In this document: positions 27,027-37,077 of the stretch, piece after piece | Layout of the letters: every line of letters starts with the position of its first letter | Numbering within the stretch: position 1 is the stretch's first letter | NCBI GenBank assembly: GCA_947493535.1 | Contig: CANLRK010000003.1 | Coordinates: 310,001 to 374,000, forward strand | Source: an uncultured Flavobacteriaceae bacterium | GTDB taxonomy: Bacteria; Bacteroidota; Bacteroidia; Flavobacteriales; Flavobacteriaceae | Reading direction: 5' to 3' | DNA: 64,000 bases | Notes under the pieces: model-generated | Told to the model about the DNA's origin: nothing | The model's input: only the letters and a program-made list of their open reading frames with translations | Databases searched by the model: none | Position numbers and translations under genes: made by a program

Positions 27027-27245
27027 GTGCATATAACTACCCAATCAAATACAATAATCATTTTAACAGATCAAGAAGCATGTTATACCATCAAATTAAC
27101 AACATGCAAGGGAGAAGCTGTGTATTCTGGTAAAGTATGTAGTAAACAACAGCGCATTACTATTTCAGGTTTAGAATGTGGCGAATATGCCATTTCAGTA
27201 ACTACATTACATAAATTATATAAAAGAAGAGTAATTGTAAACTAA
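27027..27245 (+). CDS. Orphan 72-residue peptide resembling a T9SS sorting domain
   Basis: A 72-residue peptide with no signal sequence; an in-frame stop at 27018 rules out extension, so GTG at 27027 is the only start. Its second half, RITISGLECGEYAISVTT then LYKRRVIVN, matches the pattern that ends T9SS type A sorting domains (I-x-L-S-x-L-x-x-G-x-Y-x-V ... K-x-hydrophobic). It has four cysteines. Without a signal peptide it should be cytoplasmic and cannot use T9SS itself. It is the first gene after the LytTR repeats and sits 10 bases before the LRR gene. It may be a relic domain or a decoy/regulatory peptide; function unknown. Confidence 0.6.
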   Translation: MHITTQSNTIIILTDQEACYTIKLTTCKGEAVYSGKVCSKQQRITISGLECGEYAISVTTLHKLYKRRVIVN

Positions 27246-27255
27246 CACCAATAAA

Positions 27256-29703
27256 ATGAATAAACTTTACACCTTATTATGCTGCTTTGTATTTAGTAAT
27301 CTTTTTTCACAAACTACTCCGATACCTGATTCTGAATTTGAAGAAAGATTAGTCTATATTGGGGTTGACACTAATGGAATGACTGGTGATATATTAAACA
27401 GTGATGCGGCCGCGATTACTGGAACCTTGACTATTCCTGCTCCTACAGCTTCTGGAGTGATAACGGACATGTCTGGTATTGAGGCCTTTGTTAATATGAC
27501 AGGGCTTGATGTTAGTGGTCACGATGTAGAAAGCCTGGATTTATCAAACAGTCCTAACTTAACTTATATTCGAGTGTCTAATATGGGGTTAAAGTTTTTG
27601 AATTTGAAAAACATCAACCAGTTTAATATGACTGATTTACAAGATGACAATAACCCCGATTTATTGTATACCTGTGTTGGGAATGCTTATTGGTGGAATC
27701 AGTTATGGCCAAGTGATAGCTCCTCTACCTACATTGAAAATTGCGATAAAACAGCTGTACCTGATGCTGCATTTGAACAGAAGTTAATCGATTTAGGAAT
27801 TGATAAAAATGGCTTAACTGGTGATATTTTTAATTACGATGCCGAAGCAGTTACGACTACCATAAACGTTGATTATTCAGGGATTACAGACCTTTCAGGT
27901 ATAGAGGCTTTTATAAATCTTAATAATTTTGATTGTTCAGGAAATATGGTAGATCGAGCAGATTTTTCCAACAACGTATCGCTAAGTTGGCTTAGCTGTA
28001 ATAATATGGATATAAAATTCCTTAGCGTGAAAGGAATTAGTGTAAATTTAAGTATACAAAATAATCCAAACCTTAAAATTTTATGTTCGGACAATACTAG
28101 TGCCTCTTATCAGCAATATATTAGAGATGTTAGTTTTTCTCCAGATGCATTATTAGTATCTGACTGCTCTTTAATACACCAAGCCTATGTGCCAGACGAT
28201 AATTTTGAATCGCGTTTGCAAAGTTTGGGGTACGATGCTGGGCCTTTAGATGATTTGGTGCCTTTGGCTAACATAGAAAGTGTTACGTCATTAGATGTGT
28301 CGGGGCAATCTATAGCAGATTTAACAGGTATAAAGGAATTTAAAAGTGTAACCAATTTAGATGTAAGTAACAATAATTTAACAACCTTATTAGGAGCAGG
28401 TTTAAATTTACATAAGTTGCCACTAACGCACTTTAATTGTAGTTATAATAGTATAGCTGATGAATATGGACAATATGATTTAAATATACCTACACTAATA
28501 GAATTTAATTGTTTAGGGAATAATATTAAAAATATTGTAACTAGTGATTACCCTAATTTACAGGTGTTAAATGCAAGTTATAATAGCTTAAATCAAGGAA
28601 TTTCCGGAGGAACCTTCTCTCTTTCTGGAAGTGCGTTGAAAAATGTAGATATTAAGTTTAATAATCTAAATACTTTAGCATTAAATAGTAATCTTACCCA
28701 ATTAGAGGTGTTGGATTGTTCAAACAATTCAATTTCAACACTTGATACCTCGGCACTTACTAATATAGTAGAATTACGATGTGAAAGTAATCAAATAACG
28801 GAGTTGGATTTGTCAGGCTCTCCAAACTTAACAGTATTAACGGCTTTTTTAAATTCATTACACTATTTAAATATAAAAAATGGGAATAACCATAATATGG
28901 GTGTTACAAATGACGACTTTACTACAGCAGGTAATTTTGATCTGCATAGCATTTGTGTAGATAGTGAAGCTTATGCTAATGCCAATTGGTTATTAAATGT
29001 AGATAATTGGACTACTTTTTCTGAAGATTGTACTTTGAATCCTTTAAAATTGAATGTTAAAGTGTACTTACAAGGGCCTCTAGGCTATGTCAATAATGTT
29101 CTTATTATGAGTGATTATTTACGAGAAAACAACCTGATACCTACCACTTCTCCTTATGCTGATGGAGCAACTTGCCAACCAGATGTATTTACTACTTATA
29201 ATAGTAATGCAATAGTAGATTGGGTTTGGGTAGAGCTACGAGATAAGAATGATCATACCTCAGTACTTTATAGTACTTCTGCTTTATTACAAAAAGATGG
29301 TGATGTGGTAGGAGTTGATGGAACTTCAGAATTAGTACTTCTTGGTAATGAAGATGATTATTATGTTGTTGTGAATCACAGAAATCATTTAGGAATCATG
29401 TCTGCAACACCTATTTCTTTAGGGGTTAATAGCACAACAATAGATTTTACCCTTGCATCAAACCCAATTACTTATGGTACTAATGCACAAGTTACTGTTG
29501 GGGTATCTAATACTCATCTAGCTATGATTGGGGGAGACTATGATGGTGATGGACAAATTTTAAATGCAGATTTACAAAATGTGATTCCTTTAGCAGGAAC
29601 CACAGGGTATTCTCCAGCAGATTCTGACATGGATGGGCAAATTTTAAATATAGATATTCAAAACATTATACGCCCTAACGCAGGAAAAGGGCAACAATTT
29701 TAA
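27256..29703 (+). CDS. Secreted leucine-rich-repeat protein with C-terminal dockerin-like repeats
   Basis: An 815-residue protein: signal peptide (about 1-19), three modules each beginning with a P-D-x-x-F-E-x-x-L motif followed by irregular leucine-rich repeats (SLDLSNSPNLTYIRVSNM; ELDLSGSPNLTVLTA), then a beta-rich region from about 595 (VDWVWVELRDKN; YYVVVNHRNHLGIMSA). The end carries two dockerin-like calcium loops, DYDGDGQILNAD and DSDMDGQILNID. No T9SS sorting domain follows; it ends NAGKGQQF. It probably mediates adhesion at the cell surface. How it leaves the outer membrane is unclear; it may be held by the T9SS protein encoded next. Confidence 0.8.
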   Translation: MNKLYTLLCCFVFSNLFSQTTPIPDSEFEERLVYIGVDTNGMTGDILNSDAAAITGTLTIPAPTASGVITDMSGIEAFVNMTGLDVSGHDVESLDLSNSPNLTYIRVSNMGLKFLNLKNINQFNMTDLQDDNNPDLLYTCVGNAYWWNQLWPSDSSSTYIENCDKTAVPDAAFEQKLIDLGIDKNGLTGDIFNYDAEAVTTTINVDYSGITDLSGIEAFINLNNFDCSGNMVDRADFSNNVSLSWLSCNNMDIKFLSVKGISVNLSIQNNPNLKILCSDNTSASYQQYIRDVSFSPDALLVSDCSLIHQAYVPDDNFESRLQSLGYDAGPLDDLVPLANIESVTSLDVSGQSIADLTGIKEFKSVTNLDVSNNNLTTLLGAGLNLHKLPLTHFNCSYNSIADEYGQYDLNIPTLIEFNCLGNNIKNIVTSDYPNLQVLNASYNSLNQGISGGTFSLSGSALKNVDIKFNNLNTLALNSNLTQLEVLDCSNNSISTLDTSALTNIVELRCESNQITELDLSGSPNLTVLTAFLNSLHYLNIKNGNNHNMGVTNDDFTTAGNFDLHSICVDSEAYANANWLLNVDNWTTFSEDCTLNPLKLNVKVYLQGPLGYVNNVLIMSDYLRENNLIPTTSPYADGATCQPDVFTTYNSNAIVDWVWVELRDKNDHTSVLYSTSALLQKDGDVVGVDGTSELVLLGNEDDYYVVVNHRNHLGIMSATPISLGVNSTTIDFTLASNPITYGTNAQVTVGVSNTHLAMIGGDYDGDGQILNADLQNVIPLAGTTGYSPADSDMDGQILNIDIQNIIRPNAGKGQQF

Positions 29704-29732
29704 TTATTAAACTTAAACTAAATCCAATTAAT

Positions 29733-30575
29733 ATGAGAAACAATTACAAGAAACTAGTATTAGGAGCATTTTTAGCAATAACTAGCTTAACTAGTTATGC
29801 GCAAAACATTACACTTTCAATAGAAAATGTACAAGTAACCAACGATGGTGTTGATGATTTTTATGAAGCAGATATTATGATAGCCTCAGATGTAGATTAT
29901 ATTCAAGGTTCTGGACAATTCTTTTTAGATTATAATACAGCTGCATTTGGAACAAGCATACATGCCGCTTCTGGAATTACATATGAACGACCGTTAGGAG
30001 GTTCTATTTTAGGAAGTCAATCATCTGGAGTAGATAATTATAATCAGTTTACAGTAAATGATAATACGGCATCTAAAGTGTCTTATTTATGGCAGCAATT
30101 TTGGAGCGCAAGCTTTATAGGGGCTAATAATGTTACAGCAACACCTACTGTGTTGGTACATATAAAAATGAAATATATAGACTCTAATGAGCCAGCAAAC
30201 GTATGTTTTGATGCTACTCATCCTTTTGATGACCAGTTTTATACCGCTTGTGGTGGTGCAGCAGGTGCTGATTGTGGTGCAAGTCCAGGAACACAATTGT
30301 TAGACTATACACCTGACTGCTCTAATGCTTTAAGTACAGCAGATTATCAATTAAATGCTAAAACACAATTATACCCTAATCCGGCTAACGAACTATTGTT
30401 TGTAAAAAGTGATACAACTATAGATACTATTGAGGTATATACTATAAGTGGTAGAAAAGTATTACAACAAGCATACTCACAACAAGTAAACCTATCTAGC
30501 TTGTCAAGTGGTGTATACTTAATAAAACTAATTGCAGCAGATAAACACGCGGTTAAAAAATTAATTATAGAATAA
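29733..30575 (+). CDS. T9SS type A cargo protein with a cohesin-like beta domain
   Basis: A 280-residue protein: signal peptide ending TSYAQ (about residue 24), a beta-strand domain (ITLSIENVQVTNDGVDDF; SGQFFLDYNTAAFG; VLVHIKMKYID) to about 205, and a type A sorting domain with LYPNPANELLF and SSGVYLIKLIAADKHAVKKL. The strand pattern with F-x-L-D-Y-N around residue 70-77 recalls cohesin-type sandwiches, but homology is not shown. It starts 29 bases after the dockerin-like LRR protein, so binding that neighbour is a testable guess. Confidence 0.7.
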   Translation: MRNNYKKLVLGAFLAITSLTSYAQNITLSIENVQVTNDGVDDFYEADIMIASDVDYIQGSGQFFLDYNTAAFGTSIHAASGITYERPLGGSILGSQSSGVDNYNQFTVNDNTASKVSYLWQQFWSASFIGANNVTATPTVLVHIKMKYIDSNEPANVCFDATHPFDDQFYTACGGAAGADCGASPGTQLLDYTPDCSNALSTADYQLNAKTQLYPNPANELLFVKSDTTIDTIEVYTISGRKVLQQAYSQQVNLSSLSSGVYLIKLIAADKHAVKKLIIE

Positions 30576-30678
30576 TTATAACAATATATTTAATGCTATT
30601 ACACGCATAAATTTTGTTAAGTAATTAATGACACAGTAACCTACAAAATAACTAACTAATCAATATTAATTAACTGTT

Positions 30679-33324
30679 ATGAATAAATTATTGGGGATTA
30701 TTTTTATTTTTTTTGTACAAATTTCTTGGGGGCAAACTACACCCATACCTGATGCTAATTTTGAGCAAAAACTTATCGATTTAGGAATTGATACTAATGG
30801 ACTTACAGGTACCATTTTAAATAACGATGCAGCAAGTGTAACCTTTTTAAATGTTAATAGTTCAGCAATAAACGACCTTACTGGTATAGAAGCTTTTGTA
30901 AACTTAGAAACCTTAATTTGTTATCAGAATAATTTAACAAGTTTACCTATTGCTAATAATTTATTATTGAAAGAAATATGGTGTACTAACAATAACATTA
31001 ATTTTTTAGAGCTAGCTAACCATACATTACTAGAAGAGTTATGGTGTGGTGCAAATAATTTAAGTAGCTTGAATACGAGTATGAATACTAACTTACGCGT
31101 ATTGCACTGCGAACGCAATAACTTAACAAATCTTGATGTTAGTAATAATACAAGTTTAACACTATTAGATTTTGGGTTTAATCAAATATCCTCAATAGAT
31201 GTTTCTAATAATATACACTTAACCAGATTAATTGGTAGAGTTAACAATTTTACTACGCTAAATATTTCTCAAAACTTATTAATAGAGGATTTTATTTTTG
31301 AACGCAATCAAATTGAAAGCTTAGATTTAAGTAACCACTCTCAACTTGTTTTTGTTAGAATTGAAAATAATGCATTAACGAGTTTAAACATTAAGAATGG
31401 AAACAATCAAGCTATTACAACGTTTAAAGTTCAAAACAACCCAAGTTTAGCTTGTATTCAAGTGGATGATGCCAATGCAGCAACTAATGGAGTTGGTGTG
31501 TATGCTTCTTGGGAAAAAGATAATACTGCAACTTATGAAACAGTTTGTGGAATGGGAAACCTTACCTATGTTCCTGACGATAATTTTGAGAATTATTTAG
31601 AAACTCATGATGCTAATGGTAACTTGGTTACTCTTGGTTCGCCAACTAGTATGGGTAACGGAATTGCTTATGATGATTATGTGTTTACAAATAGAATTAA
31701 TTCGGTAGTAAACTTAGATGTTCATGCTAAGAATATTGCTGATTTAACAGGGATTGAAGATTTTATAAGTCTAAAAAGATTAGATTGTTTTGAAAATAAT
31801 ATAGAAATATTAAACCTTAGTAATAATCTTGATATAGAGATGGTGAGATGCTGGGAAAACAATTTGTATGATATTGATGTAACTAATAATTCAAAATTGA
31901 AGTTTCTGTCTTGTAGTACCAATAATCTAACTAATTTAGATGTCACAAACAATTTTGAATTAGAAGAATTATCTTTTGATTTCAATAATCTTTCTGGTAT
32001 AGATGTGTTTAACAATAATAAGTTAACTAGGCTTAGTTGTGTGCACAACAACTTAATTAATTTGGATGTTTCTAATAATTTAGAATTAGACTTTTTATAT
32101 GTGAATGATAATGAATTAGTAGATTTAGATGTCAGTCAAAATACACTATTAACACATTTGGGTTTTAGAAACAATGAAATTTCTGAGATTGATTTAACTA
32201 ATAATGTTGAATTATGGTTGTTACATTGTGATTATAATAAATTATCAACTATAGATGTTACTAATAATTTGTTGTTGAATAATATGACTTGCGATGGTAA
32301 TTTGATTACTTCTATAGATTTAAGTAATAATTCAGTATTAGAATTATTCCGTTGTAGTTATAGTTTCAATTTAGAACATCTAGATTTTAGTGCAAATACA
32401 TCACTTAATAGAATTAATTGTAATCAAAACCCATCTTTAACTGAGTTAAATGTTAAAAATGGATCTAATAATATTTTAACTCTAGAAGCAATAAACAATA
32501 ACCTCTTAGAATGTATACAGGTTGATAACGAAATTGCTGCAAATACAGGAGTAGGTATTTATAGTTTTTGGTCTAAAGACAATACTGCAGTTTATAGCGA
32601 ATCGTGCAGTTGGTCTCAAGCGTTAACCTATGTGCCAGATGATAATTTTGAGCAAGCATTGATAGATTACGGATTTGATAACGTATTAGATGATTATGTG
32701 CTTACGGATAATATTAATCAAGTAGAAAACTTATTCATATCTAACAGAGGTATAGTAGACTTAACAGGGATTGAAGATTTTGAAAGCTTAAAACTATTAA
32801 ACTGTAACGGAAATAATTTAACAGAGCTCGATTTGAGTAATAATAAAGAACTACAATCTATGTATTGTTTAGGGAATAACTTGGACCGATTAAATGTTAA
32901 AAACGGAAGAAATGGCATTTTAAGGTATTTTTCGGCTCAAAACAATCCAAATTTATATTGTATTGAAGTTGATAGACCAGCTTTAGCAAATAACGGTGTT
33001 GCTTTTTATAGGAATTGGATAAAAGACTCTCATGCTACATATAGAAGAAACTGTAGTACATCTAGAAATAGTAAAGAAAAAATGCGAACAAATCAGTCGT
33101 ATAGCAAAACAGTTAAAGTGTACCCAAATCCAGCTACATCTACTATTACTATTGAAAGCACCGATGCTATTAAAAAACTAGAAGTCAGAGATGTAAACGG
33201 AAGAATTGTACTTAGTCAAGAATACACAAGTACAATAGATGTTTCTGAATTGTCTAAGGGCTTGTATTTAGTAACTGTAGTTACTGAATCTCAAAATATG
33301 GTAAAAAAAGTGTTGGTAGAATAA
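30679..33324 (+). CDS. T9SS leucine-rich-repeat surface protein
   Basis: An 881-residue protein: signal peptide (to about 18), three modules that each open with the PDxNFE motif (PIPDANFEQKLIDLGID; VPDDNFENYLE; VPDDNFEQALIDYGFD) and continue as long Asn-rich LRR arrays (LDVSNNTSLTLLDFGFNQIS), then a T9SS type A sorting domain (VYPNPATSTITIES; LSKGLYLVTVVTESQNMVKK). The first module closely resembles the modules of the LRR protein at 27256, so the two are paralogues that differ at the C-terminus. It should be exported and attached to the cell surface, where the LRR face may bind protein or glycan ligands. Confidence 0.87.
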   Translation: MNKLLGIIFIFFVQISWGQTTPIPDANFEQKLIDLGIDTNGLTGTILNNDAASVTFLNVNSSAINDLTGIEAFVNLETLICYQNNLTSLPIANNLLLKEIWCTNNNINFLELANHTLLEELWCGANNLSSLNTSMNTNLRVLHCERNNLTNLDVSNNTSLTLLDFGFNQISSIDVSNNIHLTRLIGRVNNFTTLNISQNLLIEDFIFERNQIESLDLSNHSQLVFVRIENNALTSLNIKNGNNQAITTFKVQNNPSLACIQVDDANAATNGVGVYASWEKDNTATYETVCGMGNLTYVPDDNFENYLETHDANGNLVTLGSPTSMGNGIAYDDYVFTNRINSVVNLDVHAKNIADLTGIEDFISLKRLDCFENNIEILNLSNNLDIEMVRCWENNLYDIDVTNNSKLKFLSCSTNNLTNLDVTNNFELEELSFDFNNLSGIDVFNNNKLTRLSCVHNNLINLDVSNNLELDFLYVNDNELVDLDVSQNTLLTHLGFRNNEISEIDLTNNVELWLLHCDYNKLSTIDVTNNLLLNNMTCDGNLITSIDLSNNSVLELFRCSYSFNLEHLDFSANTSLNRINCNQNPSLTELNVKNGSNNILTLEAINNNLLECIQVDNEIAANTGVGIYSFWSKDNTAVYSESCSWSQALTYVPDDNFEQALIDYGFDNVLDDYVLTDNINQVENLFISNRGIVDLTGIEDFESLKLLNCNGNNLTELDLSNNKELQSMYCLGNNLDRLNVKNGRNGILRYFSAQNNPNLYCIEVDRPALANNGVAFYRNWIKDSHATYRRNCSTSRNSKEKMRTNQSYSKTVKVYPNPATSTITIESTDAIKKLEVRDVNGRIVLSQEYTSTIDVSELSKGLYLVTVVTESQNMVKKVLVE

Positions 33325-33356
33325 GATTAGCGTCTATTTTTGCCAACTAATTAAAA

Positions 33357-34886
33357 ATGAATAAAATGAGGAGTACGTATACGTTTGTATTAATTCTGTG
33401 TTTGGTAACATTGGTAAGCTATGCTCAGGTGGGTATAGGAACAACTACACCAAATGCTAGTTTAGATATTGTTGCATCTAACCAGGCTACACCAGCAAAT
33501 ACCGATGGGGTTTTAATCCCAAAAGTAGATGAATATCCAACAGTTAATCCTGGGTTAGCACAAGACGGAATGTTGGTATACCTTACTGGTGCAGGTAGTG
33601 TAAAAAAAGGGTTTTATTACTGGGATAATGACGTTACAAGTTGGATGCCCTTATATGGTAATACTACAACTGATTTTTATAAGCAAGCAACTACAATAGC
33701 AGCAGGTAACATTACTGATACCATTTACCGTATGGGGAGTGTAGCTATTGGTAAAAACACCGCTACTGCTATGTTAGATATAGAACAAGCAAGTGATGCT
33801 GGCGAAGGAGTTAGAATTACTACTACAGGTACAGGCTATGGACTTAAATATAACTTATATAATGAGGTGCCAATCAATTCATCTGGAGGTAGTCAGTATG
33901 CTGTATATAACAATTTTTCCGGAGCAGTAGGTTCGTACAAAACTCTTTATGGAATGTATACAAACTTTAATATGGATAATACGGGTAATGGAGCTAGTGT
34001 TTATGGGACATATACCCGTTTTCAAAATACTACTGGTAATGGAAGAAAATACGGCTCCTATGTGACTATGAATAGTATTAATGGGCTGGGATATGGTTCA
34101 TATAGATCCATTAGTCAGAATAGTACCGACAGTTCCCCTGTTTATGGAGTATATGCTACTGTTTCTTCTACTGGTTTAGGTGTTCACTATGGAGTGCATG
34201 GTAGTGCTTATGGCGATGGAAATAGAGCTATATCTGGTTCTAATACAGCTGCAAATGGTTATGCAGGGTATTTTAGTGGTAGGGGGTATTTTAGTCAAGA
34301 CTTAGGGGTTGGTGTTTCTAATCCACTCCATAGGCTAGACGTTCATGAATTTAATCCTACAGGTTATGTAACACAAATACGGAATGCTAGTACTAATACA
34401 GCAGCAATGGGGTTGAAAATTAAACTAGGAAACACAGCACCTACAAGCACCAATTATTACATCGGTTTTTTTGATGGTGCCGATGGTGTAAATGGAAGAA
34501 TTCAAGGTACTGGCGTTGGGGTTAGTTACCAAACACTATCTGACAAGCGTTTAAAAACTAACATACAAAATGTAAGTAATGCTTTAGGTACTCTAAATAA
34601 AATACAACCAAGAGTATATGAGTATAAAGAGCTAAAAGGAAAAAAAGAAATGGGGTTTTTAGCTCAAGAGCTGCAATTGGTTTATCCGCAAGCAGTATCA
34701 GGAAACCCAGATTCTGATGTAACCAAAAACCCTATGATGGTTGATTATTCAAGGTTAACACCATTGTTAACGGCAGGGGTTAACGAGCTACATGAAAAAG
34801 TAAATACGCTAGAAAAAGAAAATAAACAATTAAAAGTGTTGTTGTTAGAAATGGAAAAAAGAATTTCAGCACTTGAGAAAAAATAA
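33357..34886 (+). CDS. S74 tail-fibre-like surface protein, locus 1
   Basis: A 509-residue protein: signal peptide ending SYAQ, the VGIGTTTPNASLDI opening typical of Bacteroidota fibre proteins, Gly/Tyr-rich repeats (VYGTYTRFQNTTGNGRKYGS), then a Peptidase_S74 intramolecular chaperone at about 390-500 and a final coiled coil (VNTLEKENKQLKVLLLEME). In phage fibres the S74 domain folds the trimer and cuts itself off at a Ser with help from a Lys; the motif here is LSDKRLKTNI with Ser395. It is last in the locus 1 operon, 32 bases after the LRR gene, and is followed by a terminator. Confidence 0.85.
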   Translation: MNKMRSTYTFVLILCLVTLVSYAQVGIGTTTPNASLDIVASNQATPANTDGVLIPKVDEYPTVNPGLAQDGMLVYLTGAGSVKKGFYYWDNDVTSWMPLYGNTTTDFYKQATTIAAGNITDTIYRMGSVAIGKNTATAMLDIEQASDAGEGVRITTTGTGYGLKYNLYNEVPINSSGGSQYAVYNNFSGAVGSYKTLYGMYTNFNMDNTGNGASVYGTYTRFQNTTGNGRKYGSYVTMNSINGLGYGSYRSISQNSTDSSPVYGVYATVSSTGLGVHYGVHGSAYGDGNRAISGSNTAANGYAGYFSGRGYFSQDLGVGVSNPLHRLDVHEFNPTGYVTQIRNASTNTAAMGLKIKLGNTAPTSTNYYIGFFDGADGVNGRIQGTGVGVSYQTLSDKRLKTNIQNVSNALGTLNKIQPRVYEYKELKGKKEMGFLAQELQLVYPQAVSGNPDSDVTKNPMMVDYSRLTPLLTAGVNELHEKVNTLEKENKQLKVLLLEMEKRISALEKK

Positions 34887-34906
34887 AAAAAGTAGTTTTT
34901 GGGGAG

Positions 34907-34949
34907 AAACACCATCTTTTAAGGTTAACGCCTTATTGGTGGTGTTTTT
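34907..34949 (+). terminator. Intrinsic terminator of the locus 1 operon
   Basis: Outer stem AAACACCA/TGGTGTTT enclosing an inner stem TAAGG/CCTTA, followed by a short T run. It lies 20 bases after the S74 gene and before the convergent RluA-type gene, so it may serve both strands. Confidence 0.7.
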
Positions 34950-34952
34950 ATA

Positions 34953-35657
34953 TTAACAGCAAGCTTCCCAAATAGGATCTTTTGGTACTGGTGCAGTAAG
35001 TTGTATATGTTCTTTTTTTACAGGATGTATAAACTCTAAATATCTAGCGTGTAAATGAATGCTAGCATCTTTATTACTACGTTTAGCTCCGTATTTTAAA
35101 TCACCTTTTATATGGCAACCAATAGTGGTTAACTGACAGCGTATTTGATGGTGCCTGCCTGTCTCCAAGTTAATTTCTAATAAGTTGTAATTATCTAGTT
35201 TACGCAATAAAGTATAGTGTAAAACAGCTTTTTTAGCTCCGTCTATTGCATGGTTGTATGCCGTAGATTTGTTGTTTTTAGGGTTCTTTTTAAGCCAATG
35301 CGTTAAGGTGTCGTGCTTTTTGGGAGGTGTTTCTTGAACAACAGCCCAATAGGTTTTTTGAGCTGTTTTTTCTTGAAACAATTTGTTAAGTCGTGGTAAA
35401 GCTTTAGATGTTTTAGCAAAAACAACAATTCCTGTAGTAGGCCTATCTAAACGGTGTACTACACCTAAATAAACATTGCCGGGTTTATTGTGTTTATCCT
35501 TTAAATAGGCTTTTACAATATCTGGTAATGGAGTGTCGCCAGTTTTATCGCCTTGTACCAAATCACCTGCCCGTTTATTAATGGCAATAATATGGTTGTC
35601 TTCATATAAAACTTGAAGATTATGTTTTGTAGATAAAACTTTGGTAAGCTTACTCAC
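34953..35657 (-). CDS. RluA family pseudouridine synthase
   Basis: A 234-residue single-domain member of the RluA family, with no S4 domain. It has the catalytic motif HRLDRPTTGIVVFAK (Asp at the centre of HRLDRPT, near residue 69), LYEDNHIIAINKRAG at the start and GRHHQIRCQL later. It makes pseudouridine in rRNA or tRNA; the target site is not predictable from sequence. Its ATG overlaps the panB stop by one base, so it is co-transcribed with panB. Confidence 0.9.
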   Translation of the reverse strand: MSKLTKVLSTKHNLQVLYEDNHIIAINKRAGDLVQGDKTGDTPLPDIVKAYLKDKHNKPGNVYLGVVHRLDRPTTGIVVFAKTSKALPRLNKLFQEKTAQKTYWAVVQETPPKKHDTLTHWLKKNPKNNKSTAYNHAIDGAKKAVLHYTLLRKLDNYNLLEINLETGRHHQIRCQLTTIGCHIKGDLKYGAKRSNKDASIHLHARYLEFIHPVKKEHIQLTAPVPKDPIWEACC

Positions 35658-36481
35658 TAATACTGCTCTTCTTGATTAGGAAAATCAACAGTTTTTACAT
35701 CTTTACAATACTGACTAATGGCTTCGGTCATTTCTTCATACAAGTTCATGTAACGACGTAAAAAGCGAGGGTTAAACTCATGGGTCATACCAACCATATC
35801 ATGGGTAACTAAAACTTGTCCATCAACACCGCTTCCAGCACCAATTCCTATTACCGGAATGGTTAAGCTTTCGGCCACCTCTTGCGCTAATTTAGCAGGT
35901 ACTTTTTCTAAAACCAAAGCAAAGCAACCTAAACGTTCAAGCATTAAAGCATCTTTTTTAAGTTTTTCAGCCTCTTCTTCTTCTTTAGCCCTTACGGTAT
36001 ACGTTCCGAATTTATATATAGATTGTGGGGTTAACCCTAAATGTCCCATGACAGGAATCCCAGCGTTTAAAATTCGTTTTACCGATTCTTTAATTTCTTT
36101 TCCGCCTTCAAGTTTTATAGCATGTCCGCCAGACTGCTTCATGATTTTTATTGAAGAGTGCAGCGCTTCTTTTGGGTCAGATTGGTAACTTCCAAAGGGT
36201 AAATCAACAACAATTAGAGCTCTTTTAGCTGCTCGTACTACAGAAGATGCGTGATAAATCATCTGATCTAAAGTAATAGGTAATGTAGTTTCATGACCTG
36301 CCATTACATTAGAAGCCGAATCTCCTACTAAAATAACATCGGTACCTGCACCATCAACAATTTTTGCCATGGTATAATCATATGAAGTTAGCATGGAGAT
36401 TTTCTCCCCATTTTTTTTCATATCTACCAATGATTTTACAGTGACTCTTTTATACTCTTTTTTTGCTACTGACATTTTCAA
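35657..36481 (-). CDS. panB: 3-methyl-2-oxobutanoate hydroxymethyltransferase
   Basis: First committed step of pantothenate synthesis: adds a hydroxymethyl group from methylene-THF to 2-oxoisovalerate. Family marks are [63 protein letters not shown] and [15 protein letters not shown]. At 274 residues the length is normal. A start two codons later (MSVAKK) is equally possible. The downstream RluA-type gene overlaps it by one base. Confidence 0.94.
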   Translation of the reverse strand: MKMSVAKKEYKRVTVKSLVDMKKNGEKISMLTSYDYTMAKIVDGAGTDVILVGDSASNVMAGHETTLPITLDQMIYHASSVVRAAKRALIVVDLPFGSYQSDPKEALHSSIKIMKQSGGHAIKLEGGKEIKESVKRILNAGIPVMGHLGLTPQSIYKFGTYTVRAKEEEEAEKLKKDALMLERLGCFALVLEKVPAKLAQEVAESLTIPVIGIGAGSGVDGQVLVTHDMVGMTHEFNPRFLRRYMNLYEEMTEAISQYCKDVKTVDFPNQEEQY

Positions 36482-36618
36482 AAAATTTATTAAACAAAAT
36501 TAGTGATTTACTTTAGTATAATTTCAATAGTTACTTAAAACAATCTATATATTTTGTTAAAAAGGAAGTCTCGGAATGATAATTGATTAATTTTGAGTAC
36601 GTATAAAAAGTAGTAATT

Positions 36619-37074
36619 ATGAAATTAAGATTAGCAGTATTATTTTTAGTAATGAGTATGGTGAGTTTTTCGCAAACAGAAGAAGAGTATAAAGTTAAAT
36701 ATGCTATAGAAACTTTTTTTGATGGTTTTCATCAATCTGATTCTTTAAAAATGAAATCTGTAATGCATCCTAAAATGACCCTACAAAGTATACAGCCTAA
36801 TAAAGAAGGTGTACAGACACTTGTAAACCAAAGTGTAGACGGCTTTATAAAATTGGTAACCCAATATGCTAAAGCAAGAAATTGGGAAGAAGAAATACAG
36901 TCATATAGCTATAATATTGATGGTGATTTGGCGCAAGTATGGTGTCCGTATATGTTTTATTTAAACGGAATGTTGAGCCATTGCGGAGCTAATTCAATAC
37001 AGTTGTTTTATCAAGATGACCAGTGGAAAATAGTTTCTATTTTAGATACTAGGCGTAAAAATTGTGGTGAATAG
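36619..37074 (+). CDS. Secreted NTF2-like (SnoaL-type) protein
   Basis: A 151-residue protein with a signal peptide (cleavage after about residue 18, VSFSQ) and an NTF2-like fold: an N-terminal helix pair (YAIETFFDGFHQSDSLKMKS), then strands ending in DQWKIVSILDTRRKN. Proteins of this type are common in Bacteroidota and often lack a known reaction. Four cysteines could form disulfides in the periplasm. It stands alone between panB (divergent) and sdaA (convergent). Confidence 0.75.
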   Translation: MKLRLAVLFLVMSMVSFSQTEEEYKVKYAIETFFDGFHQSDSLKMKSVMHPKMTLQSIQPNKEGVQTLVNQSVDGFIKLVTQYAKARNWEEEIQSYSYNIDGDLAQVWCPYMFYLNGMLSHCGANSIQLFYQDDQWKIVSILDTRRKNCGE

Positions 37075-37077
37075 GTT

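Noticed and set aside
31645-31660. A further GGGTAACG copy that might belong to the ECF regulon
   Set aside because: It lies inside the LRR coding sequence, lacks the TTTTA and GGAA parts, and is not upstream of a gene.
30679-33324. Asn/Leu-rich periodic DNA resembling a tandem repeat array
   Set aside because: The periodicity is explained by the leucine-rich repeats of the encoded protein.
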